Source of the DNA: Algivirga pacifica
Lineage (GTDB): Bacteria > Bacteroidota > Bacteroidia > Cytophagales > Flammeovirgaceae
Assembly (NCBI RefSeq): GCF_039543525.1
Contig: NZ_BAABJX010000057.1
Coordinates: forward strand, 1-64,000
Length of the DNA stretch: 64,000 nucleotides
Direction: 5' to 3'
Shown here: piece by piece, positions 51,096 to 60,216 of the stretch
Numbering within the stretch: position 1 is the stretch's first letter
How the letters are laid out: every line of letters begins with the position of its first letter
Position numbers and translations under genes: made by a program
Notes under the pieces: generated by a model
Told to the model about the DNA's origin: nothing
Seen by the model: the letters and a program-made list of their open reading frames with translations, nothing else
Database searches by the model: none

Positions 51096-52386
51096 GTCCC
51101 AGCAGGTCAAAATTGCCAAGAACCGGAATGGCTCCATACCTCCCTTCTAAATAACGCTTGGCCTTATTGGCATCATCTTTTCCTTTTTGTTGGGGATAGA
51201 AATATTGATAGTCGGAAAGCGCAAAGACCTCTGAAGCTTCCCAGGCATTTTTCTCTACAAAATTGATCTGATCACGACGGAGATTGGCATAATGCAGTAA
51301 GTTCGTATCGTGTGTGGCAAAGATAATTTGGGCATGATATGGATTGCTTTTCTTAGAAAAAAACAACTCCAGAATATTCAAGGTGATTATAGGATGGCTT
51401 TTGGCTTCAATCTCATCCACAATCAGAATTCCTCCATTTAGCAACGTATGTAATACAGGACCTGAAAACTGGAACGCCTTTCGAGACCCCTCAGACTCCC
51501 GCTCGTGCATAGACCATACCATGGTTTCTTCCCTTTGCTTTCCTTGGGCATCATAGGTGTAATGAAGGGTCTCCACTTGTATGTTTAACCTACTTTTCAG
51601 CTCGTCCAACACTACTGCCTTTGTCTCCTCCGGCATCCCTTCAATATATTCATGGGGATTGAACTGTTTCTTTTGTAATAATAGATCACAAAATCCGAGA
51701 TTCAGAGAATCCAAAAAGCCTTTGATCTTTTGGGCATACGCCTCATTATCCAATAACTGAATGGTATTGACCTCTTCTTTCTTGGTATCTAGACCATCCA
51801 CATAGATCATGCGATCAAACCACTGCAGCAACTCCTTAGCCTCAGGGATATTGACCATATCGCAGATAGACAAAAACAAAGCATTGGGCCGTGTAATCGT
51901 AATCGCCGTATTAATGGCACTCTTAGCGCCCTTCAAGGCTGATGATACTTCTATTTTATCGCCTTCCCGAAAAAACACCTCTACCTCCCGGCCAATCTTC
52001 TTGCGGTATAACCACTCCGACAATACCCTTTGTTGATTATACGTAAAACCATAACGGTAACGTACTTCTCCCAAAATAATAGTCGCCTCCATCACAGTAG
52101 GTCTGCAGTTAAATCCCTCCTTCAATAAATAAGGATCATAAGGCAACTTAGCCACTGAACTTCCTTGTGCTGACGTAGAGACTAGTTGATCAAACAAGGT
52201 CAAGCCTTTTAGACAATTAGACTTACCGCTGCTGTTTGCTCCGTACAATGCCAATCCATTAAGAGCCTGATGCTTATTTCCTCGAATATTCTCGGAGTAC
52301 TCTTTTTGTCTGGGGTCAGGTAGGAGAGAGAGTACTTGCTCCTCGGCGATGGAGCGGTAGTTGGAGATGCGGAATTCTAGGAGCAT
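51091..52386 (-). CDS. RloA-like AAA15/AAA21-family ATPase
   Basis: A 431-aa ABC-type ATPase of the COG1106 group. Walker A is LYGANSSGKSN (residues 48-58), the signature-like segment is ESEGSRKAFQFSG near 298-309, Walker B is ILIVDEIEAKSHP (320-332) and the switch His is in FATHDTNLL (His359). RYLEGRYGAIPVLGNF near the C-terminus is typical of these ATPases. The N-terminus MLLEFRISNYRSIAEEQVLS matches the family, so ATG 52386 is secure. With the RloB-like gene downstream it forms a putative ATPase-nuclease defence pair, analogous to PARIS or Gabija in design. The pair interrupts the polysaccharide locus. Confidence 0.87.
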   Translation of the reverse strand: MLLEFRISNYRSIAEEQVLSLLPDPRQKEYSENIRGNKHQALNGLALYGANSSGKSNCLKGLTLFDQLVSTSAQGSSVAKLPYDPYLLKEGFNCRPTVMEATIILGEVRYRYGFTYNQQRVLSEWLYRKKIGREVEVFFREGDKIEVSSALKGAKSAINTAITITRPNALFLSICDMVNIPEAKELLQWFDRMIYVDGLDTKKEEVNTIQLLDNEAYAQKIKGFLDSLNLGFCDLLLQKKQFNPHEYIEGMPEETKAVVLDELKSRLNIQVETLHYTYDAQGKQREETMVWSMHERESEGSRKAFQFSGPVLHTLLNGGILIVDEIEAKSHPIITLNILELFFSKKSNPYHAQIIFATHDTNLLHYANLRRDQINFVEKNAWEASEVFALSDYQYFYPQQKGKDDANKAKRYLEGRYGAIPVLGNFDLLGQ

Positions 52387-52446
52387 GGAGTAAATCGTTT
52401 ATAGGCTATCACTATTGCTTTCTAAAAGTACAAAATAAATAACACA

Positions 52447-52601
52447 ATAGCCCCGGGCAACGCCCGGGGAAAACGATAGAATAGTGGTTAATGATTACTC
52501 GAATCAATCGTTATAACACTGCTGCACCCCAATACTATTAATACTATAGTTTTGTGGTAGATCGATAATTTACTGCTGCCCCGGGCGGTGCCCGGGGCTA
52601 T
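52447..52601. repeat. REP-like element: two GC-rich hairpins in inverted orientation
   Basis: CCCCGGGC-AAC-GCCCGGGG (52451-52469) and CCCCGGGC-GGT-GCCCGGGG (52579-52597) are each hairpins. They are bracketed by ATAG and CTAT, so that the 155-bp element has inverted ends. The AT-rich interior has no gene. It lies just upstream of the RloA-like gene start. Confidence 0.85.
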
Positions 52602-52660
52602 TTGGCTTTTTTTACTTGTGGTCTATGGACTTTATTATTAAAATATCCGGATCAAATACT

Positions 52661-53539
52661 TTATTCCCAAGAAGTAAGATCTAGACCTGTCAACTCTACT
52701 AATCTCTCATTATGAGATTGATAATGCTTTTTTAACTCAACAGCTATAGATTGTTCCATTTTTGGGAAACGCACCTCTGATTTATTCACCGCTTCCACTT
52801 TTTGTCCCAAAGTTGTAAAGAGTGTTCCCGGAAGAATCTTTTTTATAGTTTGCTTTAAGGGATTATTCTCTCTTTTAAGCCAATGAATCACCTTGGATAG
52901 CGCTCGTGACCTATTTTGAGTAGTCTTATTGTGTACTTTATTCACATTTACAGATTCTACTTCTTCTAAATACAATAATTCCAAAATCGGGTTGATAACA
53001 TTTTGGGGAGAATTTTTTAAGTCTTCAAACAGATAAACGTGTACCTGTTCTTTTGGGAAGTAACGATACAGCATTTCTATTTGTTCATGATAATACCCTA
53101 AACGAATAAACTGATTAAACATAATATCATATTCCCCTCGATGATGTTTTTCCAAAGCTATAAAGATAGCTTCAAAAGGTTTCTCCATCCACCCATCCGA
53201 AACCGCCATAGTATAGGACGAATAAGCCCTCTGTACTGGTTCTCTTAATAATACGACTAAATGACAAGCAGGATTATGTTCACACAAACGTTTAACCGCT
53301 TCCTCCTTGAGCATCATCGTCACATTTTTAGTAACAATTTTCTGCTCTTTTGTTCCCTTTATTCCATAATCACGATAAGCTAAATCTATTCCTTTTTCAT
53401 ACGAGCGATCGTCTGTGAAGTAAGCAAACTCTTCTTGGGGATGCGTAATAATATCAGGATGTTCTGAAAGGTAATTTTTAAGTGAAGTTGTTCCTGATTT
53501 TTGGGTACCTACAATCATTAAGTCGATTAAAGAATTCAT
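52661..53539 (-). CDS. Sulfotransferase-domain protein
   Basis: A 292-aa PAPS-dependent sulfotransferase of the heparan-sulfate/polysaccharide type. MIVGTQKSGTTSLKNYL (from residue 8) is the 5'-phosphosulfate loop, and VVLLREPVQRAYSSYTMAV (about 114) is the 3'-phosphate loop with the conserved Arg and Ser. FNQFIRLGYYHEQIEML follows, as in bacterial glycan sulfotransferases. It should add sulfate esters to the exopolysaccharide. It lies downstream of the glycosyltransferases on the same strand with a 121-bp gap. There is no signal peptide, so it acts in the cytoplasm. Confidence 0.87.
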   Translation of the reverse strand: MNSLIDLMIVGTQKSGTTSLKNYLSEHPDIITHPQEEFAYFTDDRSYEKGIDLAYRDYGIKGTKEQKIVTKNVTMMLKEEAVKRLCEHNPACHLVVLLREPVQRAYSSYTMAVSDGWMEKPFEAIFIALEKHHRGEYDIMFNQFIRLGYYHEQIEMLYRYFPKEQVHVYLFEDLKNSPQNVINPILELLYLEEVESVNVNKVHNKTTQNRSRALSKVIHWLKRENNPLKQTIKKILPGTLFTTLGQKVEAVNKSEVRFPKMEQSIAVELKKHYQSHNERLVELTGLDLTSWE

Positions 53540-53660
53540 TCGTTTTATAACATTTTAAAAAATTGGAATAGTCTACTTATCTAAGAGATGTTTATCACAA
53601 AAAAAAATTGTCCTATTTCTGCTTTCCCAATAAAACAATCTTTTTTCTAAAAGCCCCTAA

Positions 53661-54845
53661 TCATAGCACACATAACTCCAAAGCTTTTTCATAATCCTCT
53701 ACAGCCTTATCCAAAGAAAAATACTCCACACCCCTTTGGTGAATACAGTCATAATCATATACTCTTGACTGCCATCTAGAGATAACACGCTCAAGCGTCT
53801 CTTCTGATAAATCATCCAACAAAAAGCCATAAGTATCCCCTGTCAGTATATTTTCCGTATCTCCGATTCCTTTGGTAGATACCACAGGCACTCCACCTAA
53901 AAGATATTCTCCTACCTTAATTGGAGCAACCGCTTGCATAGAAAATGAAGGTTTTCGAAATGCCAACCCTAAATCAGCGGCTGATACGTACTCCAACACC
54001 TTTTCAGAAGGTACACTCCTTACTATAACTTTTTTCATCAAATCAGTAGGTAGACTATCTAAAAATGGTTGTAAGGATTTTTTATCTTTTGTAAGAACTA
54101 AAAAACGAGAAGCCACTTTTTGATTTATAAGACTAAAGAATCGAAACATCTCCTCAACACAATACTGAGTCCCAATACTTCCGACATATATCAACAGCTT
54201 TTCATCTACAGCAACACCTAGTTCTTTTCGTAAGGCTTCCCGACCAGCATACAAGACATTAATATCAGGAACAGCCTTACCATTTCTCACTACCACTATT
54301 TTCTCTTCCGCATGCTGTCCAGTACGATGAGCTATAATCTCTTTCGCCTTTTGAGAACGTACTATTATAGCATCAGCAAGTACTCCTCCTGTATATTCTA
54401 CATCTCTCAAAAAACGATATACTAAGGAACTAGGAGACCACCCTCCAAAATCTACCCGTTCATCCAATGCGAGACCATCTGCATCAAATAATACTTTACA
54501 ATCCAACTTTTGAGTTATCCATCGTACCAATAACATTGGATAAATACTACGTGGCATAACAATCCCGATCTTGTGTTGTTTCGCATAACGAATAATCTCC
54601 CTTCTGCTTTTCCAAAGTGTATACAATTCTCCTAAAGGCTGTAACTTTCTTATCACTGATATTCTATGATAAAATACTCCTTCCTGCTCACAGGCTTCCT
54701 TGGTGCCAATATCATTACCCCATGTAAATTGAATGATATGAAACTGATACCCTTTTTGTTTTAAGGCTGAAAAAATAGGTAAAAATAATCCTTGAAGGTA
54801 GTTCACCTGGGGACCATCCCAAGTGATAAAGAGAATATTCTTCAT
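53661..54845 (-). CDS. GT4-type glycosyltransferase
   Basis: A 394-aa GT-B enzyme. The acceptor domain starts NILFITWDGPQVNYLQGLFL. The donor domain is from about residue 210 (KLLIYVGSIGTQYCVEEMFR, VSAADLGLAFRKPSFSMQAV, APIKVGEYLLGGVPVVSTKG with the KxxEYL/xGxPVV hallmark). It is 9 bp downstream of a GT2 gene, in the operon of the sulfated-polysaccharide locus. Donor and acceptor cannot be told from the sequence. Confidence 0.87.
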   Translation of the reverse strand: MKNILFITWDGPQVNYLQGLFLPIFSALKQKGYQFHIIQFTWGNDIGTKEACEQEGVFYHRISVIRKLQPLGELYTLWKSRREIIRYAKQHKIGIVMPRSIYPMLLVRWITQKLDCKVLFDADGLALDERVDFGGWSPSSLVYRFLRDVEYTGGVLADAIIVRSQKAKEIIAHRTGQHAEEKIVVVRNGKAVPDINVLYAGREALRKELGVAVDEKLLIYVGSIGTQYCVEEMFRFFSLINQKVASRFLVLTKDKKSLQPFLDSLPTDLMKKVIVRSVPSEKVLEYVSAADLGLAFRKPSFSMQAVAPIKVGEYLLGGVPVVSTKGIGDTENILTGDTYGFLLDDLSEETLERVISRWQSRVYDYDCIHQRGVEYFSLDKAVEDYEKALELCVL

Positions 54846-54854
54846 AATGATTGA

Positions 54855-55652
54855 CTATCGAAAAAGTACACCAATAGCTGATGGCAAATCTTTCTCTTTA
54901 AGATAAGATTTAAACATGATCAACTTTATCTTTCTTTTAAAATTAGCCTGTTGTTTCCTTGTGATTCCTACTATACTAGACAACTGTTGACAAACTGTAA
55001 AATAACCCTCTTCCAAGCCCTTTAAATTACTCATCGCCGATCCATGTCCCGTACGGTATTTCAAAGTTACTTCTTCCACACAAGTATATAGACCATCTTC
55101 TGCTATTGTTAGATAAAACAACAAATCCTCGCTATGCGTCATTCCTTCCTTAAAGGCATATATCCTTTGAGTATTTCGCTTTACCATCCAGGTTTGTCCA
55201 AGAAAACATCTACTATCTAAATTCACTAATGCATTTAGTGGTTTACCTTGATACGTAGGCTCCCAAGTTTCCAACACCCTGGACATGCTTGCATCATATT
55301 TCTCCACCACTCCATCTACAAAAGCCACTCCATCCACAAAAGCATCCAACCGAGCCTTCAAACTATTTTCCGAAAACATATCATCCGCATCCAAAAAGCA
55401 AAAATAATCTCCTTTCATCTCTTGCAGTCCTTTGTTTCGGGCACTGCTTACTCCTTTATTTTCTTGCTCGAAATAACGTATACGAGCGTCTGAATAAGAC
55501 TGGATGATTTCTGAAGTATTATCTGTACTACCATCGTTTATAATCAGTAACTCCCAGTTGGAGTGCGTCTGCTTCAGTACTGAGGTGATCGCCTGTTGGA
55601 TATAAGCTGCGGCATTGTAGGCGGGCATTATAATAGAAACCAAACAATTCAT
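54855..55652 (-). CDS. GT2-family glycosyltransferase
   Basis: A 265-aa GT-A inverting enzyme. VSIIMPAYNAAAYIQQAITS opens the nucleotide-binding fold, with INDGSTDNTSEII and the DxD-type metal site FLDADDMFSENS at about residue 90. The C-terminal acceptor region includes HSEDLLFYLTIAE. It is 2 bp from the next gene upstream, so it is tightly cotranscribed and probably translationally coupled. Confidence 0.9.
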   Translation of the reverse strand: MNCLVSIIMPAYNAAAYIQQAITSVLKQTHSNWELLIINDGSTDNTSEIIQSYSDARIRYFEQENKGVSSARNKGLQEMKGDYFCFLDADDMFSENSLKARLDAFVDGVAFVDGVVEKYDASMSRVLETWEPTYQGKPLNALVNLDSRCFLGQTWMVKRNTQRIYAFKEGMTHSEDLLFYLTIAEDGLYTCVEEVTLKYRTGHGSAMSNLKGLEEGYFTVCQQLSSIVGITRKQQANFKRKIKLIMFKSYLKEKDLPSAIGVLFR

Positions 55653-55654
55653 AG

Positions 55655-56758
55655 TTAACTTAGATGGTTGTCAATAATCCGTTCTATCTTGTCTAATTGT
55701 TTACTATAGGTATGATTTTCCACAAATAGCCTTCTTAGATGCTCCTTCTCAGAACTATTATACGTTCTTATATCACTAACCACTTCCCTAAACTTCTCCA
55801 ACAGTTCCTCATTCTTCTTACTCATTATCAGTAACTCTGGATAATCTTTATATTCATCCGAATAACTGGACACAATCACTTTACCACTCCCCAAATACTC
55901 CATCGTCTTGTGTAAGTTAGAGTGTTGTTTGATATCTCCCTCTGTGTCCATCTTATAAACACTCAATAAAACATCCATTTTGGATAGGTAAGACGGAATA
56001 AGATAACTTTCTTTAGGACCTAGCAATCGAACATTAGATGCCCTTTGCAACTCTTCCATATATTCCTTTAACAATGTCTCCCGTGATAAATTGGAGATAG
56101 TATAGCTACCGATAAAATTAAAATCAATATCAGGATACTCCTTAATCAGTTGTAAGATGATCTTCCAATCAATACAAAAGCGTGATAAGTTTCCTACATA
56201 TCCCACCTGTATTTTATGTTGATCAAAAGATTCTTCCAACTGATAATTATTTCTGCTTTCTTGATAACCGTGATGAATCTTATAGACATGGTCATTATCT
56301 GGCTGTAACTCTTGTTTAATAAAATCAGAGGTACAAAAACAAATATCAGAAGTCGTTGCTAATAGATCTCTATGAATATTCTCTGCCATATCTACAATAT
56401 GACAGATCTTAAAAGGCTTTTTTATTCGACTAAGATTAAAAAAGCGAGAGCTATCAAAATTCCAGATAATGTTTACCTCCTCTCCTATCAATTGTTCAAC
56501 AACCTGTAATTCCCACTTGGTCAAGATAGCTCCCAACCAATTTGGTAATCGACCAATTCCTCTAAATTTCAAGGGTTTATTGATAATGTATAGGTTATCC
56601 GAGACACTGATTACCTCCTCTTTGGAAGTGGGTGGGTTCAGAAAATAAACCTTATTCCCTCTTTCTGCTAAAGTCTTAGCATAATGATGCTTAGAAACGA
56701 AGCTTTTACCCCAAGCTTCAGGAGAAATCAATAAAATTACCTTATTCTTTAGAGTCAT
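55655..56758 (-). CDS. GT-B glycosyltransferase
   Basis: A 367-aa protein beginning KVILLISPEAWGKSFVSKHHYAKTL, with an NVIIWNFDSSRFFNL-type acceptor side and a donor-side KIQVGYVGNLSRFCIDWKII and KMDVLLSVYKMDTEGDIKQH, then HKTMEYLGSGKVIVSS. The MEYLGSGK segment is the GT4 donor loop. It looks like a GT4/GT1-type transferase of the exopolysaccharide pathway. It lies 11 bp after the preceding gene. Confidence 0.83.
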   Translation of the reverse strand: MTLKNKVILLISPEAWGKSFVSKHHYAKTLAERGNKVYFLNPPTSKEEVISVSDNLYIINKPLKFRGIGRLPNWLGAILTKWELQVVEQLIGEEVNIIWNFDSSRFFNLSRIKKPFKICHIVDMAENIHRDLLATTSDICFCTSDFIKQELQPDNDHVYKIHHGYQESRNNYQLEESFDQHKIQVGYVGNLSRFCIDWKIILQLIKEYPDIDFNFIGSYTISNLSRETLLKEYMEELQRASNVRLLGPKESYLIPSYLSKMDVLLSVYKMDTEGDIKQHSNLHKTMEYLGSGKVIVSSYSDEYKDYPELLIMSKKNEELLEKFREVVSDIRTYNSSEKEHLRRLFVENHTYSKQLDKIERIIDNHLS

Positions 56759-56769
56759 TGGTCTTTTTA

Positions 56770-57933
56770 TTATCTCGCTTTAACATCCGATAGTATTGCA
56801 GCAAAGACTTTTCCAACTGCCTCTTTTGAAAACTTTTCAGTAACCTCTTGACTAATCCTCACTCGATCATACTTATGACGATTCACAAACAGATTCTTCA
56901 ACCCAAGATACCAATCCTCCGTGGTACTCCCTTCTATTAAAAGACCATTATCCTGATGAACAAATTCGGCCACCGCAGGAATCTTACTCACGACTACAGG
57001 TGTCCCACATAACAAAGCCTCTGCCGTAACGACCGAAAACGTTTCATAAGAAGTAGAGTGTACAAAGGCCGTGATTCCTTGCATTTCTTTTGCAATCTGG
57101 GACTTCTGTAGTTTACCTAGTAAAATGATATTATGCTCCAAACTATACTTCTGAACATATTGCTCCATCTCCTTCCAAAGTGGTCCATACCCACCAACTC
57201 TCAATACGGCATTAGGGTACTCTTTCAATAATTTTCGAAAACCTTCAAAAGCAGGAAAAGGTGATTTTATGGTTCTCCAAAAATTCACCATAAAATATTG
57301 AGGCATATTCTCTTTATGTTCAGCGTGACAGGTAAACACATTCGCATCTACGACATTAGGAAGTACATAATGAGGAAAGTCTACTGCTCCGCTAAATGAT
57401 TTAATATCTTCACCCAATGCTTTTGAAACTGTCAATAAGGGGACTTTATGATGAAATATACGTTTAATACGATCTAGCTTTTTTGTATCCTTAGGCATAT
57501 TGAAATTAAAATGGTAAGCCGTCCAATGCTCTAAAAATACAAACGGAACCTTAATCACTTTCTTTATCAAAGAGGTATAAGTACCCAAAGGATACGCCAC
57601 ATGAAATACCAATATATCGAACAATTTATTAACCTTGTATTTCCTTAAAGCCCACAATAATAACAATAAAGTCAGGAACTCTTTAATCGCCGGACGAGCT
57701 AACTTCTTCGTTAAATAAAGTCTGTAAGCAAAACCTTCTACCCCTTCCAAAGGATAATGTTTTAACCTCACGAAATCCTTTTCACTCTCTACCACTTCCA
57801 GATGTAACACCTCATTCTTTGCTACATAAGGAGCTAAAGATTGCACATGCTCTCGAACAAACAAGGTTTCAAAAGGATTGTCAATATTAGGAAACCAATT
57901 AACAATATGAATTGCTTTTATTTGCTTATTCAT
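56770..57933 (-). CDS. GT4-family glycosyltransferase
   Basis: A 387-aa GT4 enzyme. The N-terminus has KAIHIVNWFPNIDNPFETLF. The donor domain has VNFWRTIKSPFPAFEGFRKL, then HSTSYETFSVVTAEALLCGTPVV, which carries the Glu of the EX7E motif, and PAVAEFVHQDNGLLIEG. It overlaps the upstream gene by 8 bp, so translation is coupled. Confidence 0.9.
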   Translation of the reverse strand: MNKQIKAIHIVNWFPNIDNPFETLFVREHVQSLAPYVAKNEVLHLEVVESEKDFVRLKHYPLEGVEGFAYRLYLTKKLARPAIKEFLTLLLLLWALRKYKVNKLFDILVFHVAYPLGTYTSLIKKVIKVPFVFLEHWTAYHFNFNMPKDTKKLDRIKRIFHHKVPLLTVSKALGEDIKSFSGAVDFPHYVLPNVVDANVFTCHAEHKENMPQYFMVNFWRTIKSPFPAFEGFRKLLKEYPNAVLRVGGYGPLWKEMEQYVQKYSLEHNIILLGKLQKSQIAKEMQGITAFVHSTSYETFSVVTAEALLCGTPVVVSKIPAVAEFVHQDNGLLIEGSTTEDWYLGLKNLFVNRHKYDRVRISQEVTEKFSKEAVGKVFAAILSDVKAR

Positions 57934-59086
57934 TCTCTAAAAAGTGCATTAGTTGATACTCAAAATCTTGAGCAATTTTCCCCCATCTAAACTTACCTTG
58001 TACAAAATCATAATTAGCTTTCTCCACCTGACCTCTGTATTCTTTATCTGACAGAAGCTTATCAATCACCTGTACAAACCGTTCTTTTTCTGGAACTACA
58101 ATATTTTCTACGGCAGCCATTCCTTCTTTCGTACCCCCAAGTGCAGAGGCTACTACTGCGGTGCCACTAAATGCCGCTTCTAGAGTTACTAAAGGAAAAG
58201 CCTCCGGAACTACAGAGGGAAGACAAAAAACAGTTGCTTCTGCAAAAACTTTGGGGAGATCTTTATCATGATCTACATAGCCCAACCAATCGATTTTGTC
58301 TATAATATCCAATTCACTAGCTAACTCCTCTAACTCTAGCTGATAAGAACTTTTCTCTCCATCTCCACCAAAATGCATACTACCTGTTACCCAAAGTTTT
58401 AGATTTTCATACTTTTTTCGAAGCTCAGCAAATACTTCGAACAATAAATGAATTCCCTTTCCTTTATCTAACCTCCCTACAAATAGTAATACTTCACCTT
58501 GCTTAGACCCTGCCTCAGGAGTAAATAGTTCATTATTAACCCCATTATGAATAACCACGCTACGTTTATATAGTGATGGACATTTATCCCCAAAAGAATC
58601 CAAAATAGCTTGGCTACAACCTATCACTCCATCCAAAGCCTTTGAAAGGTTTTGCAAATAAGTAGTGTCTACAGATCCTAAACTATCATTATGTAGATGC
58701 AACAATAATTTACCACGATATCCCAATTTCCTTAAATAAAGTGCATAATGTGCTCTATTTTCTAGGATGATAGCTTCATACTGATTCAATCTTCCTAAGA
58801 AATACCAAACTATACACCACAAGAGTCCATCTTGTCGCTTATTCAAAAAAGACAAAGGAAACTTTGATCTAAATACAGAGAGGAAAGTAAAAACTTTAGA
58901 CCTTACTAAACTGCCTTGAGGATAAGTCGTTTTAGAATCTTGTTCAGCACCCAATACTTTTATGGTAAAGCGATCAGTTTTAAGGTATTGATTAACTTCT
59001 GCCACCCAACGTGCTACAGCCCCACCATACTTGCTGCTATAAGGTTCTTTATCAGGCAATAAAAATGCTATTCTCGAAGACTTCAT
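57926..59086 (-). CDS. GT4-family glycosyltransferase
   Basis: A 386-aa enzyme. SRIAFLLPDKEPYSSKYGGA with the glycine pair of the GT4 N-domain is followed by LLFVGRLDKGKGIHLLFEVF and PSVVPEAFPLVTLEAAFSGT (EX7E). GVNNELFTPEAGSKQGE lies at the domain junction. It is typical of enzymes adding hexoses to a lipid-linked oligosaccharide. It shares an 8-bp overlap with the next gene downstream. Confidence 0.92.
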   Translation of the reverse strand: MKSSRIAFLLPDKEPYSSKYGGAVARWVAEVNQYLKTDRFTIKVLGAEQDSKTTYPQGSLVRSKVFTFLSVFRSKFPLSFLNKRQDGLLWCIVWYFLGRLNQYEAIILENRAHYALYLRKLGYRGKLLLHLHNDSLGSVDTTYLQNLSKALDGVIGCSQAILDSFGDKCPSLYKRSVVIHNGVNNELFTPEAGSKQGEVLLFVGRLDKGKGIHLLFEVFAELRKKYENLKLWVTGSMHFGGDGEKSSYQLELEELASELDIIDKIDWLGYVDHDKDLPKVFAEATVFCLPSVVPEAFPLVTLEAAFSGTAVVASALGGTKEGMAAVENIVVPEKERFVQVIDKLLSDKEYRGQVEKANYDFVQGKFRWGKIAQDFEYQLMHFLENE

Positions 59087-59108
59087 CTTGTTTATTCTAA
59101 CTCTATTT

Positions 59109-59891
59109 CTACGATTCCCCTTTTATTTTTTTATACAAGCCTTGCCTCAAAAGCCAAAAGGTATCTCTATAATATTGAAGTGATTGCCAACCTTGTTGAT
59201 AATGCCTTTTACAAAATTGCTTAAACCCTTTCCATAACTGCCCCTCTCTTAACGTTTTAAATTCATCAACCCACGAACCATTCCATAAATGTACTGCGAT
59301 CGAGTTCGTCGTGATATAACTTTTATATCGTTCCACTTCATGCGACTCATGTGAGGGGAATGCATAAAAGACCTCTTGAGAATAAATCAAAATATCATTC
59401 TTTAATGTTCTCAATTGCTCATCAATACATTCCTCTTCTATTAAATACTTCGTCAACAATACTGGTATTGTAACTTTCTGTCCCAGAATAAATGATTGAG
59501 AATGATAATAATTTAATAACCGCTCTATCACAGGGTGTCCTTTCATTACACCTACTGCTCCAAAACTGACATACTCAGCCGTTTCTAATCCTGAAAAGAA
59601 GCTAATATTGTTATACAAAGGAAAGGGTTTTAATAAAAGCATATCCGTATCTAAATATATGCCACCATAATTATATAAAGCATGACACCTTACATAGTCA
59701 GATACAAATGCCCATGACTGGGCTTCATAAGCTTGTCTAGCATAATCTATATCTAAAGGAGAGTTAACCTCTGTCCACTCAATAAACTCATATCCCTTTA
59801 AGTACTTTTTCCATGAAGCTATACACTCCTTTATCAGGTTGGACTTTTCCTGCTCACCAAACCAACAATAATGGATTATCTTAGGTATCAT
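59109..59891 (-). CDS. GT32-type (DXD) glycosyltransferase
   Basis: A 260-aa enzyme from the ATG at 59891 (MIPKIIHYCWFGEQEKSNLI), which is where GT32 proteins begin; the open frame upstream starts only with TTG. The capsular-polysaccharide GT32 core is AFVSDYVRCHALYNYGGIYL followed by DTDMLLLKPF, whose DTD binds the metal-nucleotide sugar. It is 22 bp upstream of a GT4 gene in the same operon. Retaining chemistry is expected; the sugar is unknown. Confidence 0.92.
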   Translation of the reverse strand: MIPKIIHYCWFGEQEKSNLIKECIASWKKYLKGYEFIEWTEVNSPLDIDYARQAYEAQSWAFVSDYVRCHALYNYGGIYLDTDMLLLKPFPLYNNISFFSGLETAEYVSFGAVGVMKGHPVIERLLNYYHSQSFILGQKVTIPVLLTKYLIEEECIDEQLRTLKNDILIYSQEVFYAFPSHESHEVERYKSYITTNSIAVHLWNGSWVDEFKTLREGQLWKGFKQFCKRHYQQGWQSLQYYRDTFWLLRQGLYKKIKGES

Positions 59892-60216
59892 ATTTTTAAA
59901 TTTATAGCTGGTCAATATATATCCCTAATTACTTACTGCCATCTTTATGAGTTTTTAAACCCAAAAATTGTACACTTTCAGAAGGTAACTTTTCTGATAG
60001 GTGTATAAGCTTCCTACCATAAAGTGAAACCGATAAACTTTCTTTTTTACACTATAACTTGAAGTTCAGCGTCTCTCACTTCTGAAGCCACTTTCTCAAA
60101 TGCTGTAAATAATGAATCACAACCCTTCTCTTCCGAATGACTGCTATTTTTTCTTAGTTTCAAAAAAGTACAATTACATCAACAAACAATCCCCATTCAA
60201 TCCCTTACTACAGAGC
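59892..60216. other. 325-bp gap inside the polysaccharide operon
   Basis: No convincing gene is seen. On the minus strand a 38-codon frame from TTG at 60163 to the stop at 60047 (reading NSSHSEEKGCDSLFTAFEKV) could be a remnant, but it has no recognisable family. No heptamer repeat or strong terminator is present, so read-through from the upstream GT2 gene is possible. Confidence 0.5.

Noticed and set aside
60047..60163. Possible 38-aa minus-strand frame in the gap of the polysaccharide operon
   Set aside because: It has a TTG start only, no recognised family and no upstream signal. It may be a gene remnant but cannot be supported.
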